A stretch of 64,000 nt of DNA. Origin: SG8-30 sp963710135 (GTDB lineage: Bacteria > Pseudomonadota > Gammaproteobacteria > Steroidobacterales > Steroidobacteraceae). Below, one piece after another: positions 58,688 through 64,000 of this stretch. The position numbers were made by a program, and so were the translations under genes. Location of the stretch: positions 17,940 through 81,939 of the forward strand of contig CAVPYY010000001.1 in the NCBI GenBank assembly GCA_963710135.1, given 5' to 3'. Within the stretch, counting starts at the first letter, position 1; each line of letters starts with the position of its first letter. Below the pieces are notes generated by a model. It was not told where the DNA came from, made no database searches, and saw only the letters and a program-made list of their open reading frames with translations.

Positions 58688-58733
58688 TTTGGTCATCTCC
58701 GGTTAAGTGGTTTTCTGAATCAGTGCAGAGTAG

Positions 58734-59270
58734 TCACGCTGCTGCTGCGGCGGCCTTCTGGTCCTTGACCGCAGCGACGGTCCGCACGAACTTGGTGTGC
58801 GGCTCGGCGAGCGTGCGTACGAACTTCGAGATCGGCGCCATCAGCACGCCGAGCAGCATCGAGAGGGCTTCGTCACGGGTCGGCAGGCTCGCGACCTTCT
58901 CGATGTCGGAGCCGGGCAGCACCTGCCCGCCTATCGACACAAGTGTCGGAACCAGCTTGTCGTTGCTCTTGGCGAAATCCTTGACCACCCGGGCGGCAGC
59001 GCCTGGATCGTCTTTGGAGAACGCCAGAATCAACGGACCCTTGAGGCTGCCCGAGATGCACTCGAACGGCGTACCGGTGACCGCACGGCGGGCTAGCGTG
59101 TTCTTGACGACCCGCAGATAGACCCCCGACTCGCGCGCCTTGGCGCGCAGTCCGGTGATCTGCGAGACCGTCAAGCCACGGTACTCCGCCGCCACGACCG
59201 ACAGCGCATCGCGCGCCACCGTGTGGACTTCGGCCACCATCGCCTGCTTCGTTTCAAGCGTAAGTGCCAT
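58734..59270 (-). CDS. rplJ: 50S ribosomal protein L10
   Basis: The 178-residue L10 anchors L7/L12 dimers through its C-terminal helix. It starts MALTLETKQAMVAEVHTVAR and has 'LTVSQITGLRAKARESGVYLRVVKNTLARRAV', split here by family convention into the RNA-binding part. It is preceded by a structured leader through which L10 probably represses its own translation. Confidence 0.97.
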   Translation of the reverse strand: MALTLETKQAMVAEVHTVARDALSVVAAEYRGLTVSQITGLRAKARESGVYLRVVKNTLARRAVTGTPFECISGSLKGPLILAFSKDDPGAAARVVKDFAKSNDKLVPTLVSIGGQVLPGSDIEKVASLPTRDEALSMLLGVLMAPISKFVRTLAEPHTKFVRTVAAVKDQKAAAAAA

Positions 59271-59289
59271 CGGTTACTCCTGGCTCAAG

Positions 59290-59500
59290 GTCAACAACAC
59301 GGCGCGCATCCCTTCACGCCGACCCTTTCGCCTTCGGCCGCTGGGCGGCCTTGGCGTGCCGGTCCACCTGGACCGGCGGATGGCGACCTTCACCAGTTGT
59401 CACTGACTCGGGTACCACCATCTGCGCAGGCGACCATTAAGAGGCACTTCGCCCCGCCTGCGGTCTTCGATGGCCCGGGGCGCCCCGCGGCGACCCGGCC
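59290..59500 (-). ncRNA. Probable L10 leader (rplJ 5' regulatory RNA)
   Basis: The 301 bases between rplA and rplJ contain no gene but are rich in structure. Elements include a perfect nine-base stem GCCGGTCCA/TGGACCGGC (59358-59377) and pairing of the GCCGCTGGGCGGC region (about 59338-59350). The AT-richer block 'GTGGTACCCGAGTCAGTGAC' (minus strand, about 59393-59420) lies where L10 binds in other bacteria. Position and structure fit the L10-responsive leader; the exact fold was not computed. Confidence 0.5.
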
Positions 59501-59527
59501 CATGCGCGGGCCCGTGCCCGCGGCTCA

Positions 59528-59557
59528 CGCCGGCCGGATCGCAAGATCCGCCCGGCG
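59528..59557 (-). terminator. Hairpin just after rplA
   Basis: Thirteen-base arms (CGCCGGCCGGATC/GATCCGCCCGGCG, one mismatch) around a TTGC loop lie 15 bases after the rplA stop. No T-run follows. It is probably an attenuator or processing hairpin separating rplKA from rplJL. Confidence 0.5.
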
Positions 59558-59571
59558 ACAAATCTTCTTCG

Positions 59572-60267
59572 TTACAGCCCGAGCGTCGCCCGATCGACGG
59601 CGATGCCGGGACCCATCGTCGACGACAGCGTTATCCGCTGGACGTAGACGCCCTTCGACGTCGACGGCTTGGCCTTCTGCAGGTCGGCGATCAGCGCCTG
59701 CAGGTTGTCCTTGATCGCGCCAGGCTCGAACTTCACCTTGCCGATCGTGCAATGGATGATCCCGCCCTTGTCGCAGCGGTAGCGCACCTGGCCGGCCTTC
59801 GCGTTCTTCACGGCCGTCGCGACATCCGGGGTGACCGTGCCCACCTTCGGGTTCGGCATCAGCCCGCGTGGCCCCAGGATCTGGCCGAGCTGACCGACGA
59901 CGCGCATGGCGTCCGGACTCGCCACGACGACGTCGAAGTCGATCTGGCCCTGCTTGACCTTCTCCGCGAGGTCCTCGAGACCGACGATGTCGGCCCCGGC
60001 CTCACGCGCGGCGTCGGCATTCTTGCCCTGCGTGAACACGGCCACACGCACGGTCTTGCCGATGCCGTGCGGCATGATCGTAGACCCGCGCACCTGCTGG
60101 TCGGACTTGGACGCATCCACGCCCAGATTGATCGCGACGTCGACCGATTCGTCGAACTTGGCGGTGGCGAACTCCTTCAGCAAGGCCAGGGCCTCGTCGA
60201 TGGAATACTGCTTGCCCGGCACGAGACGCTCCTGCCAGACCTTCTGTCGCTTGGCTACGGCTACCAT
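59572..60267 (-). CDS. rplA: 50S ribosomal protein L1
   Basis: The 231-residue L1 stalk protein contains the signature 'LGPRGLMPNPKVGTVTPDVA' and the start MVAVAKRQKVWQERLVPGK (ATG 60267). It overlaps nothing but follows rplK by one base, so translation is coupled. L1 usually represses rplK-rplA by binding their mRNA. Confidence 0.98.
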   Translation of the reverse strand: MVAVAKRQKVWQERLVPGKQYSIDEALALLKEFATAKFDESVDVAINLGVDASKSDQQVRGSTIMPHGIGKTVRVAVFTQGKNADAAREAGADIVGLEDLAEKVKQGQIDFDVVVASPDAMRVVGQLGQILGPRGLMPNPKVGTVTPDVATAVKNAKAGQVRYRCDKGGIIHCTIGKVKFEPGAIKDNLQALIADLQKAKPSTSKGVYVQRITLSSTMGPGIAVDRATLGL

Positions 60268-60268
60268 G

Positions 60269-60700
60269 TCACACACCCTCCACGTCGACGCCCATGCTGC
60301 GGGCGCTGCCGGCGATGGTGCGCACTGCCGCATCCAGATCGGCCGCGGTCAGGTCGGGCATCTTGGTCTTGGCGATCTCCTCGAGCTGCGCACGGGTCAC
60401 CTTGCCCACCTTCTTGGTGTTCGGCGTGCCCGAGCCCTTGTCGAGACCGAGCGACTTGCGCAGCAGCACCGACGCCGGCGGCGTCTTGGTGATGAACGTG
60501 AAGCTGCGATCCGCGTACACGGTGATGACCACCGGGATCGGCAGGCCCTTCTCGATGGACTGCGTCGCAGCGTTGAACTGCTTGCAGAACTCCATGATGT
60601 TGACGCCCTGCTGACCGAGCGCCGGACCCACCGGCGGGCTCGGGTTGGCCGCGCCAGCAGGTATCTGGAGCTTGATGTAGCCCTGTACCTTCTTCGCCAT
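60269..60700 (-). CDS. rplK: 50S ribosomal protein L11
   Basis: The 143-residue L11 has the N-domain 'LQIPAGAANPSPPVGPALGQ' used in factor binding and stringent-response control, and the rRNA-binding C-domain ending 'IAGSARSMGVDVEGV'. It is complete and first after nusG. Confidence 0.98.
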   Translation of the reverse strand: MAKKVQGYIKLQIPAGAANPSPPVGPALGQQGVNIMEFCKQFNAATQSIEKGLPIPVVITVYADRSFTFITKTPPASVLLRKSLGLDKGSGTPNTKKVGKVTRAQLEEIAKTKMPDLTAADLDAAVRTIAGSARSMGVDVEGV

Positions 60701-60803
60701 GTCGACTCCTTACGGGTGCAAGCGCCGCGAGGCTCCCCGTGTTAGTGGCGGATGGTGACTGGCAGATAGTCGGGCAGCGCCACCGTCGGCAACACGCTCT
60801 GCC

Positions 60804-60831
60804 GCTATCCGCTATCCGCTATCCGCTATCC
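60804..60831. repeat. Four tandem copies of a heptamer between nusG and rplK
   Basis: GCTATCC is repeated exactly four times without spacers in the 136-base nusG-rplK gap, starting six bases after the nusG stop codon. It is the only perfect short tandem repeat noticed in the window. On the transcribed strand it reads GGATAGC x4. Confidence 0.95.
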
Positions 60832-60836
60832 GAAAA

Positions 60837-61370
60837 TCACGCCTTCTCAACCTGTCCGAAATCCAGCTCCACAGGCGTCGAGCGGCCCAGGATCTGCACC
60901 GCGACCTGCAGCCGGCTCTTGTCGTAGTTCACCGACTCCACCACACCGCTGAAGTCGTTGAACGGCCCGTCGGTGACGCGCACCATCTCGCCGGGCTCGA
61001 ACAGCACCTTGGGCCGCGGCTTCTCGGCCCCTTCCTCGACCCGGCGCAGGATGGCGTTCGCCTCCTTCTCCGTGATCGGCGTCGGCTTTTCCGACGTGCC
61101 GCCGATGAAGCCGAGCACCTTCGGGGTCTCCTTCACCAGGTGCCAGGTCTCGTCGTCCATGTCCATCTGGACCAGGACGTAACCCGGGAAGAACTTGCGC
61201 TCGCTCTTGCGCTTCTGACCCTCACGCATCTCGACCACTTCTTCCGTGGGGACCAGCACCTCACCGAACTTGTGCTCGAGCCCGTGCAGCTTCACGCGTT
61301 CCTTGAGGCTCGCGGCAACCTTGTGCTCGAAATTCGAGTAGGCGTGGACGACGTACCAGCGCAGTGCCAC
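60837..61370 (-). CDS. nusG: Transcription termination/antitermination protein NusG
   Basis: The 177-residue NusG couples RNA polymerase to the ribosome and Rho. The NGN domain starts 'RWYVVHAYSNFEHKVAASLK', includes 'RKFFPGYVLVQMDM', and the KOW domain 'FEPGEMVRVTDGPFNDFSG' follows. It lies four bases after secE, as in most bacteria. Confidence 0.98.
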   Translation of the reverse strand: MALRWYVVHAYSNFEHKVAASLKERVKLHGLEHKFGEVLVPTEEVVEMREGQKRKSERKFFPGYVLVQMDMDDETWHLVKETPKVLGFIGGTSEKPTPITEKEANAILRRVEEGAEKPRPKVLFEPGEMVRVTDGPFNDFSGVVESVNYDKSRLQVAVQILGRSTPVELDFGQVEKA

Positions 61371-61374
61371 GGCA

Positions 61375-61755
61375 TCAGCCCCCTTGTCCCGTCAGATGCC
61401 GCGTGGCCCAGGCCAGCAGCATGTCCACCAGCCAGAAGAACACGCCCAGCAACAGCACGAACGCGAAGACCACCAGCGTGGTCTGCAGCGTTTCCTGCCG
61501 CGTCGGCCAGACCATCTTGCGCAGCTCGATGCGCGAACCCTGGACGAACTGCCAGATCACCTGGCCCTGGGCCGACCAGAACAGGAATCCGGCGCCGAGG
61601 GCCAGCCCGGCCAGCACCATCAGGATGCGGGCCGCGGTCGGCGCCTCCGCAAACCAGTAGTAGGCGCCGATGCCCGCCACGAGCGTTGCGACCGCCAGCA
61701 CCAGCTTGGCGGTGTCGATGACTCCGGACCCGCCCTTTTCGGCCTGCTCGCTCAT
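61375..61755 (-). CDS. secE: Preprotein translocase subunit SecE
   Basis: The 126-residue SecE is the three-helix gammaproteobacterial form: helices at about 17-36, 42-62 and 93-113, with the conserved amphipathic 'RIELRKMVWPTRQETLQTT' before the last helix. It clamps SecY. It lies between tRNA-Trp and nusG. Confidence 0.97.
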   Translation of the reverse strand: MSEQAEKGGSGVIDTAKLVLAVATLVAGIGAYYWFAEAPTAARILMVLAGLALGAGFLFWSAQGQVIWQFVQGSRIELRKMVWPTRQETLQTTLVVFAFVLLLGVFFWLVDMLLAWATRHLTGQGG

Positions 61756-61798
61756 GTGTACCCGTCACTTCGTCCGTTGCCGCCACCCCCTCGGAGGG

Positions 61799-61874
61799 TG
61801 GCAGGGCAGGAGGGAATCGAACCCCCAACCTGCGGTTTTGGAGACCGCCGCTCTGCCAATTGAGCTACTGCCCT
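61799..61874 (-). tRNA. trnW: tRNA-Trp (anticodon CCA)
   Basis: The 76-base gene on the minus strand starts AGGGCAG and ends CTGCCCT-G-CCA with the CCA encoded. It has the D-arm AGCTCAATTGGCAGAGC, anticodon loop CTCCAAA and T-loop GGTTCGATTCC. A small hairpin (61782-61802) overlaps its 3' end before secE. Confidence 0.97.
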
Positions 61875-62100
61875 AACGCGATCCGCCTCGTTTGCTACCG
61901 CAGTTCGCGATCGCGTTCGAAGTGACTTGCAGCACTTCAACGCAATCGCTTCGCTGTAGCCCCGGCGGTCGCTGCCTGGCGTACCGCCGCTACCGTGGCC
62001 CGGCCCGACATCCAGGTGTCGGGCCGCGCGATCACCCCTCTCCCGCTCCCGTTGAAGCGCCGTCAGGCCGCTTCGAACGGGAGCGCTCCATGCGTTCCGC
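61875..62100 (-). promoter_or_regulatory. Hairpin-rich spacer between tuf2 and tRNA-Trp
   Basis: The 226-base spacer has three inverted repeats. Reading down the minus strand: a ~15-base stem with one bulge (62045-62084, arms GCTCCCGTT(C)GAAGCG), a perfect nine-base stem GGCCCGACA/TGTCGGGCC (62002-62025), and a long imperfect stem (61907-61949, arms of ~17 bases). None is followed by a T-run. They may end tuf2 transcription partly or guide processing of tRNA-Trp. No promoter was recognised. Confidence 0.6.
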
Positions 62101-63291
<1,191 letters not shown>

Positions 63292-63392
63292 GGGTCACCT
63301 CGAGGAGATCGTCGTTGTTTTCGCCATGGAGCCCTGGTGGACTCCGCCTGTATCCCGTCACTTGCCGCGGCCCTGCGGCCGCACCTGTCGTC

Positions 63393-63468
63393 TGGAGCCC
63401 ACGACCGGAATCGAACCGGTGACCTCGTCCTTACCAAGGACGTGCTCTACCGACTGAGCTACGTGGGC
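63393..63468 (-). tRNA. trnT: tRNA-Thr (anticodon GGT)
   Basis: The 76-base minus-strand gene starts GCCCACG and ends CGTGGGC-T-CCA with encoded CCA. The anticodon loop is TTGGTAA and the T-loop GGTTCGATTCC. It precedes tuf2 by 101 bases. Confidence 0.97.
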
Positions 63469-63514
63469 ATCGTCCCTTCACTTCCCGGCCTCGCCCTCAC
63501 TCCGTCACGCCGAC

Positions 63515-63588
<74 letters not shown>

Positions 63589-63653
63589 ACTCTCGCTCCC
63601 TGAACACGAGCGCGCGAGTCGCCATTGACGTCGCACCGCCGGATCGATCGAAC

Positions 63654-63739
63654 TGGTGGAGGGGGTAGGATTCGAACCTACGAAGGCATGAGCCAGCAGA
63701 TTTACAGTCTGCCCCCGTTGGCCGCTTGGGTACCCCTCC
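63654..63739 (-). tRNA. trnY: tRNA-Tyr (anticodon GTA)
   Basis: The 86-base class II tRNA starts GGAGGGG, has anticodon loop CTGTAAA and a long variable arm, and ends CCCCTCC-A-CCA with encoded CCA. It is first in the tRNA-tuf2 transcript. Confidence 0.97.
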
Positions 63740-63754
63740 GGCAAATGAGCCGCG

Positions 63755-63784
63755 TATTTTCGGCGTACCCGGGCAAACTGTCAA
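63755..63784 (-). promoter_or_regulatory. Promoter of the tRNA-Tyr/Gly/Thr-tuf2 unit
   Basis: On the minus strand a perfect TTGACA (63779-63784) is followed after 18 bases by AAAATA (63755-63760), or after 17 by GAAAAT. A GC-rich discriminator (CGCGG) comes next, and the tRNA-Tyr 5' end is 16 bases downstream of the -10. This is the layout of a stable-RNA promoter under stringent control. Confidence 0.7.
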
Positions 63785-63883
63785 CGTGGTGTTGCGCTGC
63801 AATGTCGGGGCGGGCCGGCCCCGCACGACCCGGGCCCGGCCGGCGCCGCCCGGAAAACACACATATATAGGTGCGAACCGGGG

Positions 63884-64000
63884 TCAGCGCCGGGCCGGCC
63901 GGTGGATCGCGAGGATCAGGTCGGCCTCGGCGGCGCTCAGCGTGAACCGCCGGACCAGATCGTCACGGCCGGCCCCGCGCCGGACGGCCTCGATCGCCTG
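63884..64000 (-). CDS. C-terminal end of a DUF2802-like protein (5' end outside window)
   Basis: An open minus-strand frame runs from the window edge to the TGA at 63884-63886. The 38 visible residues (QAIEAVRRGAGRDDLVRRFT, then LSAAEADLILAIHRPARR) match the C-terminal helix-turn-helix-like pattern of DUF2802 proteins, usually encoded near flagellar/chemotaxis genes. The call rests on a short tail and should be treated as tentative. Confidence 0.5.
   Translation of the reverse strand, partial: QAIEAVRRGAGRDDLVRRFTLSAAEADLILAIHRPARR

Noticed and set aside
60804..60831. CRISPR or REP element at the heptamer repeat
   Set aside because: Seven-base units without spacers and only four copies do not fit CRISPR or REP structure; it is a simple tandem repeat.
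63785..63883. Terminator or small RNA in the GC-palindromic stretch upstream of tRNA-Tyr
   Set aside because: The CCGGGCCC-type palindromes are expected by chance at this composition, there is no T-run, and no further RNA signal was seen.

Overview
The window is a GC-rich (roughly two-thirds G+C) chromosomal segment of a Gram-negative bacterium, most likely a gammaproteobacterium. The reasons are the gene orders miaB-phoH-ybeY-corC-lnt and leuS-lptE, two tuf genes, a tRNA-Tyr/Gly/Thr-tuf-tRNA-Trp-secE-nusG-rplKAJL-rpoBC block running into str-S10-spc-alpha, and outer-membrane functions (TonB receptors, LptE, Lnt). A finer placement cannot be made from the sequence alone. Nearly all of it is core chromosome; no phage, insertion sequence, integron or CRISPR array was seen.

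Layout. 1-3644 (+): end of a TonB-dependent receptor, a ZrgA-type zinc-binding protein, an ABC ATPase and its FtsX/MacB-like permease, and a DUF3299 protein; this looks like a metal (zinc) acquisition operon. 3676-4673 (+): a proline iminopeptidase gene broken by about ten single-base shifts. 4677-9674 (-): sdaA, a HExxH protein, lptE and leuS. 9734-15745: an Lrp/AsnC regulator with a glyoxalase-like (VOC) gene, divergent from a TonB receptor-cupin-MFS operon. This is the only accessory-looking module and the best candidate for an undescribed uptake/catabolic system. 15968-22334: an unrecognised periplasmic protein, then lnt, corC, ybeY, phoH-like, miaB and ssb on the minus strand. 22598-30353: uvrA, a PCu(A)C copper chaperone, a tandem HDOD pair, an acetyltransferase, an Ala-rich lipoprotein and pepQ. 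30376-63739 (-): mscL, then a long ribosomal/transcription/translation superoperon read from right to left: tRNA-Tyr, tRNA-Gly, tRNA-Thr, tuf2, tRNA-Trp, secE, nusG, rplK, rplA, rplJ, rplL, rpoB, rpoC, then a promoter and rpsL, rpsG, fusA, tuf1, rpsJ, rplC to rpsQ (S10), rplN to secY (spc), rpmJ, rpsM, rpsK, rpsD, rpoA, rplQ, ending at a clear intrinsic terminator. The right edge holds the tail of a DUF2802-like gene.

Two things stand out beyond routine annotation. First, single-base frameshifts occur in genes that must work (tuf1, fusA, rpsG, rpsJ, rplC, ybeY) and in pepQ and pip, concentrated at 3.8-4.6 kb and 43.7-48.8 kb. In tuf1, undoing five of them gives exactly the length of the intact tuf2. 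This points to local sequence or assembly error rather than gene death, and it produces a false L3-L4 fusion frame. Second, regulation can be read directly in several spacers: a near-consensus sigma70 promoter before rpsL, another before the tRNA-Tyr cluster, hairpin-rich leaders before rplJ, rpoB and rplC, and a heptamer repeat between nusG and rplK.
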